Origin: an uncultured Draconibacterium sp.
GTDB lineage: Bacteria; Bacteroidota; Bacteroidia; Bacteroidales; Prolixibacteraceae
DNA length: 64,000 nt
NCBI RefSeq assembly: GCF_963677155.1
Contig: NZ_OY781884.1
Coordinates: 4,398,501 to 4,462,500, forward strand
Direction: 5' to 3'
Part shown: positions 25,448 to 33,182 of the stretch, in pieces
Position numbering within the stretch: the stretch's first letter is position 1
Layout of the letters: every line of letters begins with the position of its first letter
Notes under the pieces: generated by a model
What the model saw: only the letters and a program-made list of their open reading frames with translations
What the model was told of the DNA's origin: nothing
The model's database searches: none
Translations under genes and position numbers: made by a program

Positions 25448-26569
25448 ATGGGAGAATTGAGATTAATGAAAGGAAACGAGGTGTTGGCCGAGGCTGCCAT
25501 CCGCTGCGGATGTGACGGTTATTTTGGCTATCCCATAACGCCTCAGTCGGAAGTGATGGAAACACTTATGGCACGCCAACCCTGGAACGAAACAGGAATG
25601 ACGGTATTACAAGCCGAAAGTGAAGTTGCTTCGATAAATATGGTGTACGGTGCTGCGGCTACCGGAAAAAAGGTAATGACTTCTTCTTCAAGTCCGGGTA
25701 TTAGCCTTATGGCCGAAGGAATTTCGTATATCGCCGGAGCCGAGTTGCCTTGCTTAATTGTAAACGTACAACGTGGCGGCCCCGGATTGGGTACGATTCA
25801 GCCATCGCAGGCCGATTATTTCCAAAGCGTAAAAGGTGGTGGTCATGGCGACTATAAAATGATAGTTTTGGCACCTGCATCCGTTCAGGAAATGAACGAC
25901 TTTGTTGATCTTGGTTTCGAGCTCGCTTTTAAATACCGCAATCCGGCAATGATTTTAGCAGATGGAGCCATTGGTCAGATGATGGAAAAAGTAGAGCTGG
26001 CCGACCAAAAACGACGCTGGACAAAAGAAGAAATTGCAGAAATGAGCGGCGACTGGGCAACCATCGGAAAACCAAAGAGCCGCAAAAAGAATATTGTTAC
26101 TTCGCTGGAAATGGATTCTGACAAAATGGAAGAAAACAACCGTCGTTTCCAGGAGAAGTACCGTAAGATGGAAGAGGAGGAGGTGCGTTACGAAGCCATT
26201 CAATGCGACGATGCAGAATTCATAATTGTTGCATTTGGAACTTCGGCACGTGTTTGCCAAAAGGCAGTGGAAATTGCCCGTGCAAAAGGATTAAAAGTTG
26301 GTTTGCTTCGTCCGATTACATTGTTCCCGTTTCCTAAAAAAGCCATACAGGAACTGGCGCGCAAAGCCAAAGGTTTCCTTTCGGTTGAAATGAGTGCCGG
26401 ACAAATGGTAGAAGATATTAAACTGTCGGTTTACGAGGCAGGCAGTAATGCCCGTGTTAACCATTTTGGTCGTATGGGAGGAATTATCCCTACACCAACA
26501 GAGGTGGTTGATGCATTAGAAGATAAATTTTCATGGGAGTTGAGTTATGGAGTTAAACGTAGTTACTAA
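25448..26569 (+). CDS. vorB: 2-oxoacid:ferredoxin oxidoreductase alpha subunit (VorB/KorA type)
   Basis: 373 residues from the ATG at 25448 (MGELRLMKGNEVLAEAAIR); an upstream start would add 20 residues atypical of the family. Domain I carries GYPITPQSEVMETL, and the EVASINMVYGAAATGKKVMT region is the pyrimidine-binding part. The C-terminal domain II begins about residue 255 (FIIVAFGTSARVCQKAVE). It works with the beta subunit, which binds thiamine diphosphate, to oxidise a 2-oxoacid and CoA to acyl-CoA, CO2 and reduced ferredoxin. Sequence resembles the branched-chain (Vor) and 2-oxoglutarate (Kor) groups; substrate not decidable by eye. Confidence 0.9.
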   Translation: MGELRLMKGNEVLAEAAIRCGCDGYFGYPITPQSEVMETLMARQPWNETGMTVLQAESEVASINMVYGAAATGKKVMTSSSSPGISLMAEGISYIAGAELPCLIVNVQRGGPGLGTIQPSQADYFQSVKGGGHGDYKMIVLAPASVQEMNDFVDLGFELAFKYRNPAMILADGAIGQMMEKVELADQKRRWTKEEIAEMSGDWATIGKPKSRKKNIVTSLEMDSDKMEENNRRFQEKYRKMEEEEVRYEAIQCDDAEFIIVAFGTSARVCQKAVEIARAKGLKVGLLRPITLFPFPKKAIQELARKAKGFLSVEMSAGQMVEDIKLSVYEAGSNARVNHFGRMGGIIPTPTEVVDALEDKFSWELSYGVKRSY

Positions 26570-26582
26570 ACCGGAGGAGATT

Positions 26583-27368
26583 ATGGATATTAAAGAAATA
26601 ATTAAGCCGGAAAATCTGGTTTATCAGAAGTCGGAATTACTAAACGACGATATTATGCACTATTGCCCGGGGTGTTCTCATGGTGTAGTTCATAAAATTA
26701 TGGCTGAACTGATTGAGGAAATGGGCCTTCAGGAAAAAACCGTTGGTATTGCGCCTGTAGGTTGTGCCGTTTTTGCTTACAATTATATTGATATCGATTG
26801 GCAGGAGGCTGCGCATGGTCGTGCACCTGCAGTGGCAACCGGTGTTGCCCGTGTAAACCCTGATAATTTTGTTTTTACCTACCAGGGCGATGGCGACCTT
26901 GCATCGATTGGAGCAGCAGAAATAATGCATGCCTGTAACCGTGGCGAAAATATTCTTGTGATTTTCATAAATAACGGAATTTACGGAATGACCGGTGGAC
27001 AAATGGCACCAACAACACTGGAAGGAATGGTAACAGCTACTACTCCTTATGGACGTAATGTTGATTTGAATGGTTATCCAATGAAAATCACCAACCTGAT
27101 TGCACAGTTACCCGGAACATCGTATGTTACACGCCAGGCGGTGCACACTGCGGCTACGGCTCGTAAATGCAAACGATCACTGAAGAAAGCCATTCAAAAC
27201 GTACTGGATAAAAAAGGAACTTCCTTTGTTGAGGTGGTTTCAACCTGTAACTCAGGTTGGAAAATGAGTCCGGTGGAAGCCAATAAATGGATGGATGAGA
27301 ATATGATTCCATACTATCCGTTGGGCGATTTGAAAGACAGTGTAAAAGGTGAACATTCGGAAAATTAG
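26583..27368 (+). CDS. 2-oxoacid:ferredoxin oxidoreductase beta subunit, thiamine diphosphate binding
   Basis: 261 residues from the ATG at 26583, preceded by a strong ribosome site GGAGGAGA at 26572-26579; the frame is open to an earlier ATG at 26547 that overlaps the alpha gene. CPGCSHG near the N-terminus is the cluster/ThDP-associated cysteine motif. GDGDLASIGAAEIMHACNRGENILVIFINN is the ThDP-Mg binding motif, followed by YGMTGGQMAPTT. Catalytic core with VorB. Third gene of the operon. Confidence 0.92.
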   Translation: MDIKEIIKPENLVYQKSELLNDDIMHYCPGCSHGVVHKIMAELIEEMGLQEKTVGIAPVGCAVFAYNYIDIDWQEAAHGRAPAVATGVARVNPDNFVFTYQGDGDLASIGAAEIMHACNRGENILVIFINNGIYGMTGGQMAPTTLEGMVTATTPYGRNVDLNGYPMKITNLIAQLPGTSYVTRQAVHTAATARKCKRSLKKAIQNVLDKKGTSFVEVVSTCNSGWKMSPVEANKWMDENMIPYYPLGDLKDSVKGEHSEN

Positions 27369-27410
27369 TAGTTAAGCATTTTGGCATTAACACATTAAAG
27401 CATTGAAATT

Positions 27411-27962
27411 ATGACAGAAGAAATGATAATTGCCGGATTTGGAGGACAAGGTGTACTTTCAATGGGTAAAATTCTGGCTTATTCGGGGATTATGGAAGAC
27501 AAGGAAGTTACCTGGTTCCCGTCGTATGGACCTGAAATGCGTGGCGGAACTGCCAACGTAACTGTTATTGTTAGCGATACCCGCATCAGTTCGCCTATTT
27601 TGCAGGAGTTTGATACCGCCATTATTCTGAACCAGCAGAGTATGGACAAATTCGAAACAGCTGTAAAACCCGGTGGAACTTTATTGTACGATCCGAATGG
27701 AGTCATCAATCCGCCAACACGTACTGATATCAACATTTTTAAAGTTGAAGCCACAAAAACGGCTGTTGAAATGGGAAATCCAAAAGTGTTTAATATGATC
27801 GTTTTTGGAAGTTACCTGAAAGTTCGCCCGATCCTCTCGCTAGATAACGTGGAAAAAGGACTGGAGAAGTCACTCCCGGAACGTTACCACAAGTTAATTC
27901 CGCTAAATCTGGAGGCTATAAAAAAAGGGCAGGAGATTGTGGAAGATATCCAACTTGTTTAA
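27411..27962 (+). CDS. 2-oxoacid:ferredoxin oxidoreductase gamma subunit
   Basis: 183 residues, a stand-alone gamma domain: IAGFGGQGVLSMGKILAYSG at the start, PSYGPEMRGGTANVTVIVSD in the middle, and NMIVFGSYLKV toward the end. It binds the CoA-side region of the alpha/beta core and completes the four-subunit enzyme. It lies 42 bases after the beta gene and is followed by a terminator, so it ends the operon. Confidence 0.93.
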   Translation: MTEEMIIAGFGGQGVLSMGKILAYSGIMEDKEVTWFPSYGPEMRGGTANVTVIVSDTRISSPILQEFDTAIILNQQSMDKFETAVKPGGTLLYDPNGVINPPTRTDINIFKVEATKTAVEMGNPKVFNMIVFGSYLKVRPILSLDNVEKGLEKSLPERYHKLIPLNLEAIKKGQEIVEDIQLV

Positions 27963-27984
27963 GAGATAAACTCAGCATATTAAA

Positions 27985-28035
27985 GAAAAAATCCGATCTG
28001 TATATGTTATAGACTTATACGGATCGGATTCTTTA
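27985..28035. terminator. Bidirectional terminator after the vor operon
   Basis: Fifteen-base-pair stem: 27990-28004 (AATCCGATCTGTATA) with 28016-28030 (TATACGGATCGGATT), flanked by A- and T-rich runs. It can also end the convergent PEGA lipoprotein operon. Confidence 0.7.
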
Positions 28036-28084
28036 TAAACAGGCCTGTGTCAATTGATACGGACACGTATCCTTGTATTGTGCC

Positions 28085-28552
28085 TTAATTGGCTCTTTCA
28101 AGTTGAGCTATCTTTTCCCAGCTCGGATCAATATCGAGTGAAACCGCCATATATATATCCTTTCCATCTGTCTTGAATACTGTTTCACCATCGAGGTGAG
28201 CATGTAAATCCTCAGGAGTTAATTTGTATATCGCCCCGGTAATAGGATCAATTATTAGCCCGATTAATCCCCCAATCAGAATATTTCCGATGTACCAGGC
28301 ATTAAATTCTTTGGTAAGTAACGTTTCATATGGCTGGTAACCTTCCAGTTGAATTAAAACATTGTATTCCTGATTCCTTTTAAGATTTTTCTCAACCGGT
28401 GTTTTTCCAACATCAACTCCATTTATATATACATCAGCCGAACTTGGAGTGGAGGAAATTGTAATGTTCTGACGTGATCCCGAAATAATTGTAGCACAAG
28501 AGGAAAATAACAATGCAGCTACAACTGATAATGCTAAAATTGATTTTTTCAT
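28085..28552 (-). CDS. PEGA-domain lipoprotein
   Basis: 155 residues. Lipoprotein signal peptide with lipobox FSSC at about residue 19. A PEGA domain (about 30-85) contains ISSTPSSADVYINGVDVGKTPVEKNL and EGYQPYE. A hydrophobic glycine-rich stretch (GNILIGGLIGLIIDPITGAIY) follows and may be membrane-associated. PEGA domains are beta-sandwich modules of surface or periplasmic proteins; the role is unknown. It lies 16 bases after a second lipoprotein gene, forming a two-gene operon. Confidence 0.85.
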   Translation of the reverse strand: MKKSILALSVVAALLFSSCATIISGSRQNITISSTPSSADVYINGVDVGKTPVEKNLKRNQEYNVLIQLEGYQPYETLLTKEFNAWYIGNILIGGLIGLIIDPITGAIYKLTPEDLHAHLDGETVFKTDGKDIYMAVSLDIDPSWEKIAQLERAN

Positions 28553-28568
28553 TGATTTAATTTTTATA

Positions 28569-28958
28569 TTAATCTAAGGTTAATTGATATTGTGGTAATT
28601 TTGTTACGTCTCCGTCGTACTTGTAAAGCTCAATTTTCAGCCGATAACAGCTACTCAATAAGTCAGGTGCTTTTTTTTCGACTACTTTAACAATATTCGC
28701 GCCATTCTCGCGGGCTTGCATTTGCGCTCTGTTCATTAAACTATTAAAACTGCAATCGGTAGAAAAGCCTGAATCCTGAAATCTTAAGTCTCCAACTTTT
28801 ATTGCCCCTTCTGGCAAGCTATGATGTACATCAAGCAAAGCAATTTTATCTTCTGCCTGAAGTGCAGGTTGTTTATTAATCAGATTAGTTGTGATTTTTG
28901 GACTGCAAGCGGATAGTACGATTGTTCCTATCAGTACAATTAATATTTTTATTTTCAT
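28569..28958 (-). CDS. Small lipoprotein of unknown function
   Basis: 129 residues with a lipoprotein signal peptide (lipobox LSAC at about residue 18). The mature part has IALLDVHHSLPEGAIKVGDLRF, two or three cysteines (CSF, SSCYRLKIELYK) that could form a disulfide, and QMQARENGANIVKVVE. The cysteine and strand pattern is loosely like the RcsF fold, but I would not name it. First gene of the operon with the PEGA lipoprotein. Confidence 0.75.
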   Translation of the reverse strand: MKIKILIVLIGTIVLSACSPKITTNLINKQPALQAEDKIALLDVHHSLPEGAIKVGDLRFQDSGFSTDCSFNSLMNRAQMQARENGANIVKVVEKKAPDLLSSCYRLKIELYKYDGDVTKLPQYQLTLD

Positions 28959-29218
28959 TAGTTTATGTTTTATTATTTTGAAAATCGAAATTCTAACTGT
29001 GATAAAATATTTTTGTTTGGCGTTTGATGCGTAATTCTCTTACTGTTATTGTTTTGTGTCTCTTGCCTTACAGCACTTTATTCCGCAATAAATCTAAGAA
29101 TAATTTTTATTTGTTACGATCTGGAGAAGAGTAATTATGAACATAAGGGGGGAATTGAATTTCTTATTCAAAAAACTGAAATATGCATTTGAATAGATTA
29201 GTAAAACCAATAAATACA

Positions 29219-29245
29219 AGCCTTTCATTTTGTTAATGGAGGGCT
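29219..29245. terminator. Hairpin after the TPR histidine kinase gene
   Basis: AGCCTTTCAT/ATGGAGGGCT stem around TTTGTTA, followed on the plus strand by TTTTGTTTT. It lies 7 bases past the stop of the minus-strand kinase gene. The T-run is on the plus side, so its direction is unclear. Confidence 0.4.
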
Positions 29246-29252
29246 TTTTGTT

Positions 29253-31460
29253 TTAGTAAAACCAATTCCGTGTTTCCTCGATATTTGGAAATGTTAATTG
29301 AGTTTCTTTTATAACGTTGGGTAAAGTAAACCAAAAAGTAACACCATTCTTTTTCGTCGATTTAACGCCAATCTGTCCGCTGTGTGCTTCTACTGCTATT
29401 TTGCAAAAATTTAATCCCAGACCTGTAGATTTTATGTCCTCGGGTGTGTCATCTTCGGCTTGTTTAAAGTATTCAAAAATTAACTCTTGTTTGCCTTCAG
29501 GTATTGGTGGCCCCGGATTATGAATCTGGATTGATAGCTGCTCCGAATTTAAAAGTTCGATTTTTAGTGTTATTGTTTTATTTGCAGGGGTATATTTTAT
29601 TGCATTGGTTAGTAGATTTACAAATACGCGCTTGATTATTTCGTAATCAACTTTAATTATAAAATCGATATTTAATTCCAGTTTACAACTTAAGTTTCTT
29701 GCTTTTGCCAGAAACGAAACTTCCTCTAATGCCTTTCTTATGACGAAGCCTAACTGAATATTTTCTTTGTGCAATTCCAGTTTCGAATTTTTGTATTTGT
29801 ATACATCAAGCAGGTTATGTATTAAGGTTTGCATGGAATGTCCTGATTGTTGAATAAGTTGATCGAAGGAATCCATGTCTTTCATGGCTTGGTAGTTAAT
29901 AATAACATTTAAAGGGGTTTTTAAATCATGAACTAACATGTTGGTCATGCTTTCCTGAAACTTAGACAGGTTTTTTAATCTGGAGTTTGTTTGTTGAAGT
30001 TTTATTGCCTGTTGTTCTATTTGTTTATTCTTCTCAGCCAGTTTTTTTCGCGAGCGGGCAACAACAAATAATAAAATAACAATTGCCAAAAGTACAATCG
30101 CTAATGCCACTCCTAGTACGATGTATCGTTTTAGTTTGGATTTGTTTAAATCAATCTCATGAGAGAGCTTTATATTCTCGCTTTCGGTGTTTAATAAATT
30201 GTATTTGGCATCAATGGCGGCAATGTTTTTCTCTTTTTCAATATTAAAAATCTGATCTTTATATGCGTTGGCTTTTAGCAAATGGTCGATCGCTTTTTCG
30301 TACTCCTTATTATTCATGTACAAGTTAAAAAGCGAAGAGTGTAGGTTTTGTAAAAAGCTTAAATCTTTTAAATTCTGTGCCAGTTGTAAGGCCTTGGTTA
30401 GTTCTTTTTCTGCTTTTTTAGTGTTCCCTTGCAATAGGTATGTTTGCCCCAACAATGTGCGGGTTCGCGCTTCACCTAATTTATTATTATTAGCTATACG
30501 AATACTTAGTGATTTGTTACCGTAGAAAGAAGCAGAATCAACAAGCCCCTGTTTCTTAAAAATAATTGCAATGTTATTATACAATAGATCAATCCCTTTT
30601 TTTATGTGTGCTTCTTCTTTTAATTGCAGCGATTGACGGTAATGTTCCAATGCTTTATCATATTCCTGAAGGTTTTCGTAAACCAATCCTATATTGTTGT
30701 GAACATACGATTCCCGCACTTTATCATGACGTTTATTTTGAATGGAAAGTGATTTTTCCAGATACTCTAAAGCTTCGTCGGTTTTATCAAGCGATTCGTA
30801 CAATAAACCTATATTGCTGGATACAATGCCAACTGCTTTTAAATCTTTATTTTTTTCGCTAATCTGAAGAGCTTCCTGAAAATACTCCAGTGCGATGCTA
30901 CTATTGTTATGTGCTTTATTCCAAAGCGCCAGGTTGTTAAAAAGTTTTGCCTTTAATTCCGGTTTGCTGGTTTTGTCTATAATTTTCTGAGCTTTAGTAT
31001 ACGAATTGTAGGCCTCAGTATATTTTCCTTTTTTGTAGTAATTATATCCTATTTTATTTAAACTCTCCAATTGTAAATCGTAATTTTTCTCTTCAATCCC
31101 AATATCGTATGCTTTTTGCAGGCAATACATAGAGGAGTCGGAAACTTGATTCTTTCTATATAAGTCGCCAAGTTGAATGTATGATTCAGCAAGTTTTATC
31201 GGAAGTTTATTGTTTTTTGCAATTACCGATGCCTTGCGAATATAGAGGATTGCCGAGTCAATATTTTGAGAAGTATAGATTTCGCCTAGATCTATATAGC
31301 TATCAACCTTGTCGGAAATATCAGAGGTGGAGTTAGCTTGGTAGCGCAGACTGTCAATTTTATTATTTTGTGCAGATGACGAGAATGATGCAAAAACAAA
31401 AGCAATCAGAAGGAGGCAATGTGTTAAATGTACTTTATGTGAAAGCATCCTCTTTCCCAT
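29253..31460 (-). CDS. TPR-repeat sensor histidine kinase
   Basis: 735 residues (an ATG at 31448 is an equally good start). Signal peptide ending FASFSSSAQ, then a periplasmic array of about nine TPR repeats (about 40-400) such as ALEYFQEALQISEKN and ALEHYRQSLQLKEE. One transmembrane helix (about 447-468), a coiled coil, a HisKA domain with MLVHDLKTPLNVI (phospho-acceptor His near 511) and an HATPase domain with NLLTNAIKYTP and STGLGLNF. No response regulator lies next to it, so the partner is encoded elsewhere. Confidence 0.9.
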   Translation of the reverse strand: MGKRMLSHKVHLTHCLLLIAFVFASFSSSAQNNKIDSLRYQANSTSDISDKVDSYIDLGEIYTSQNIDSAILYIRKASVIAKNNKLPIKLAESYIQLGDLYRKNQVSDSSMYCLQKAYDIGIEEKNYDLQLESLNKIGYNYYKKGKYTEAYNSYTKAQKIIDKTSKPELKAKLFNNLALWNKAHNNSSIALEYFQEALQISEKNKDLKAVGIVSSNIGLLYESLDKTDEALEYLEKSLSIQNKRHDKVRESYVHNNIGLVYENLQEYDKALEHYRQSLQLKEEAHIKKGIDLLYNNIAIIFKKQGLVDSASFYGNKSLSIRIANNNKLGEARTRTLLGQTYLLQGNTKKAEKELTKALQLAQNLKDLSFLQNLHSSLFNLYMNNKEYEKAIDHLLKANAYKDQIFNIEKEKNIAAIDAKYNLLNTESENIKLSHEIDLNKSKLKRYIVLGVALAIVLLAIVILLFVVARSRKKLAEKNKQIEQQAIKLQQTNSRLKNLSKFQESMTNMLVHDLKTPLNVIINYQAMKDMDSFDQLIQQSGHSMQTLIHNLLDVYKYKNSKLELHKENIQLGFVIRKALEEVSFLAKARNLSCKLELNIDFIIKVDYEIIKRVFVNLLTNAIKYTPANKTITLKIELLNSEQLSIQIHNPGPPIPEGKQELIFEYFKQAEDDTPEDIKSTGLGLNFCKIAVEAHSGQIGVKSTKKNGVTFWFTLPNVIKETQLTFPNIEETRNWFY

Positions 31461-31614
31461 ATGCTAAGTTCTGGTGTTTATTATAACAGAAACCAATTTA
31501 ATACATAATTTCTATCGGTTTCAAAGATATAATAATTACTTATTTTGCTTGTTCTTCTTGAAAAATGTTCGGTTTTTATGATGTAGAAAAAATATAAATA
31601 CTGTTTTTACAGAA

Positions 31615-31749
31615 TTACAGCAACCTTTTCCTTTGTAAGGAGCTTTCAATGCGTTTGTGATTCGCATCGGATTTGTCTTCAATATCGCGGAACACTTTAT
31701 CTGAAAAGCTCCTTTTAACCAGATCTCTACAGAGGAGGGGAAAGTTCAT
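31615..31749 (-). CDS. Possible small protein of 44 residues
   Basis: ATG at 31749 to TAA at 31615. The product is strongly charged and polar (FSDKVFRDIEDKSDANHKR in its middle, ending QRKRLL) and reads like coding sequence in contrast to its AT-rich surroundings. GGAG stands only about 3 bases before the ATG, too close for a good ribosome site. It may be a small gene, the tail of a decayed gene, or chance. Confidence 0.25.
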   Translation of the reverse strand: MNFPLLCRDLVKRSFSDKVFRDIEDKSDANHKRIESSLQRKRLL

Positions 31750-31770
31750 ACTCCGTGTATAAACGGGTTA

Positions 31771-31800
31771 TTTCCGTAAACCGGAAATTTGCTAAGTTTG
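31771..31800 (+). promoter_or_regulatory. Candidate promoter of the 115-residue gene
   Basis: TTTC at 31771-31774 and TAAGTTTG at 31793-31800, 18 bases apart, fit TTTG / TAnnTTTG. The start codon lies 16 bases after the -7 box, giving a very short leader. Confidence 0.5.
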
Positions 31801-31816
31801 CCGCAAAATTATAACG

Positions 31817-32164
31817 ATGGATATTTCAGGGAGCTGGACATACAACGAAGATTTTGAATACGGAAACTCGGTAGGAGAAGTAGAACTAACACAAAATGGT
31901 AACGACGTAAGCGGCGTATTTTCTTTTACCGAAGCAGTGGAAAACAACTACAGCATTCAGGTTACCGAAAAAGTAAAAGGTACCCTGGCCGACGGAAAAC
32001 TGCTGTTGGAAAGTGTTGAAGTAAAAGCCATTCAAAACGGCCGCGAAATCAGTTACCTGCCCAATACTTTCGAAACACATCGCATTACTGAAACCCAAAT
32101 AATAGGCTCAACCTTCGACAGCGAAAACGTGTGTGGCGTTTTTGTGCTCAAACGGAAAGTTTGA
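31817..32164 (+). CDS. Hypothetical protein, predicted beta-rich
   Basis: 115 residues, no signal peptide or membrane helix. It alternates short polar and hydrophobic stretches (SGSWTYNEDFEYGNSVGEV, NDVSGVFSFTEAV, KVKGTLADGKLLLESVEV, TQIIGSTFDSENVCGVFVLK), as expected of a small beta-barrel or lipocalin-like fold. I do not recognise the family. It lies 57 bases upstream of another unknown gene and may be cotranscribed with it. Confidence 0.65.
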   Translation: MDISGSWTYNEDFEYGNSVGEVELTQNGNDVSGVFSFTEAVENNYSIQVTEKVKGTLADGKLLLESVEVKAIQNGREISYLPNTFETHRITETQIIGSTFDSENVCGVFVLKRKV

Positions 32165-32221
32165 TTTTTTACTTATTCTGCCCTAACTTGCAAGGAAATT
32201 AATCCTTTAAAGTAACAAATC

Positions 32222-32788
32222 ATGGGACTTGAAGATTTTTATAATCTAATCCGTCGGCACGAGGAGATGGAAAAGCTTTACACTAAACGCTACGAGGGAT
32301 TTAGCGGGGAGCTTCCTTCCGCATTAACTTCTGTAGTATTTAAATATTGGCCTGAAATGGCTGAAACCCCGGCTAAATACAAGCCTTTGTTGTTCAACCT
32401 TGGCGAAAAGTATATTGGCGAAATCTGGGAGGAATTCAATTATTGTGACGGTTTAAACAGAAGGGGAGGACCGGTGGCCGAGCTGAATCCGGTACCCACG
32501 ATCGAGGAATTTGAGATTGATTTTGAAAAACATTGCAGGAAGTTAAAAGATACTTTACCTGATAAGGGCGATGAATTTTGGGACGAGATTTGCCGGGAAG
32601 ATTATGAAAGCGATAAAAAGAATCTGCAATTTAAGCTGGCGGTTCACGAAACAATGAAAGCCGTATTTAATAAGTATTATATCGATGATGTTATGGAGTT
32701 CGAGAGCCATATTTTACGATATTTCGAGCGGGGCATGTACCTGATGTGTGCTTTGCAATATGTGGATGAGGTTTATTCGTTGGATTAA
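32222..32788 (+). CDS. Hypothetical acidic cytoplasmic protein
   Basis: 188 residues, rich in Glu, Asp, Tyr and Trp, with no signal peptide, membrane segment or recognised motif. It is predicted mostly helical, with LEDFYNLIRRHEEMEKLYTKRYEG at the start and a long acidic helix-forming middle. The surroundings give no functional clue: an unknown gene upstream and a large signalling kinase 394 bases downstream. Confidence 0.65.
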   Translation: MGLEDFYNLIRRHEEMEKLYTKRYEGFSGELPSALTSVVFKYWPEMAETPAKYKPLLFNLGEKYIGEIWEEFNYCDGLNRRGGPVAELNPVPTIEEFEIDFEKHCRKLKDTLPDKGDEFWDEICREDYESDKKNLQFKLAVHETMKAVFNKYYIDDVMEFESHILRYFERGMYLMCALQYVDEVYSLD

Positions 32789-33182
32789 AACCGGGAGATT
32801 GCTTCAGGCGTTAAGTGCTACTTGTAAAAATTCCGATAGCTGACAATGAACTACCTCGCAGCAAGATGGTTGGGTTAAAAGGAAAAGACTTACTGAGATT
32901 TTATCTAAATTCAAAAGTAAAAGATGTTGTAGTTCCCGGTTTTCCAGATGTGAATAAAAAGTGAAAAAAATAAAAGCCAGCTGTTAACAAGGTTTATATT
33001 GCAGGGCGGGGTTCGGAGCTGCGCCAACTGCGGATTCTCGTTTCGCTGTTCTGTGTTCTTCGGACAGGAATGTTCATCGAAATACCCCGACAACATGTGT
33101 CACCATTCATTGGAAATTAAAATAGCACATCCTATTTAATATTTTTATATTTTAGCTAGTCCCAAAATTATATTTCTGAAAT
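32789..33182. other. Gene-free region before the hybrid kinase
   Basis: 394 bases. A GC-richer patch (about 32990-33090, with CGGGGTTCGGAGCTGCGCCA) stands between AT-rich flanks and may be a remnant of a dispersed repeat. No convincing gene or RNA was found. The kinase promoter must lie here, but no clear motif stands out. Confidence 0.4.

Larger units (their letters stand above)
31461..31816. other. Intergenic region upstream of an unknown gene
   Basis: 356 bases. It holds the kinase promoter region, a possible 44-codon minus-strand frame (31615-31749) and a Bacteroidota-type promoter for the next plus-strand gene. Confidence 0.5.

Noticed and set aside
32911-33096. 61-codon minus-strand frame in the gap before the hybrid kinase
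   Set aside because: No ribosome site, no recognisable domain; the underlying GC-rich patch looks more like a repeat remnant than a gene.
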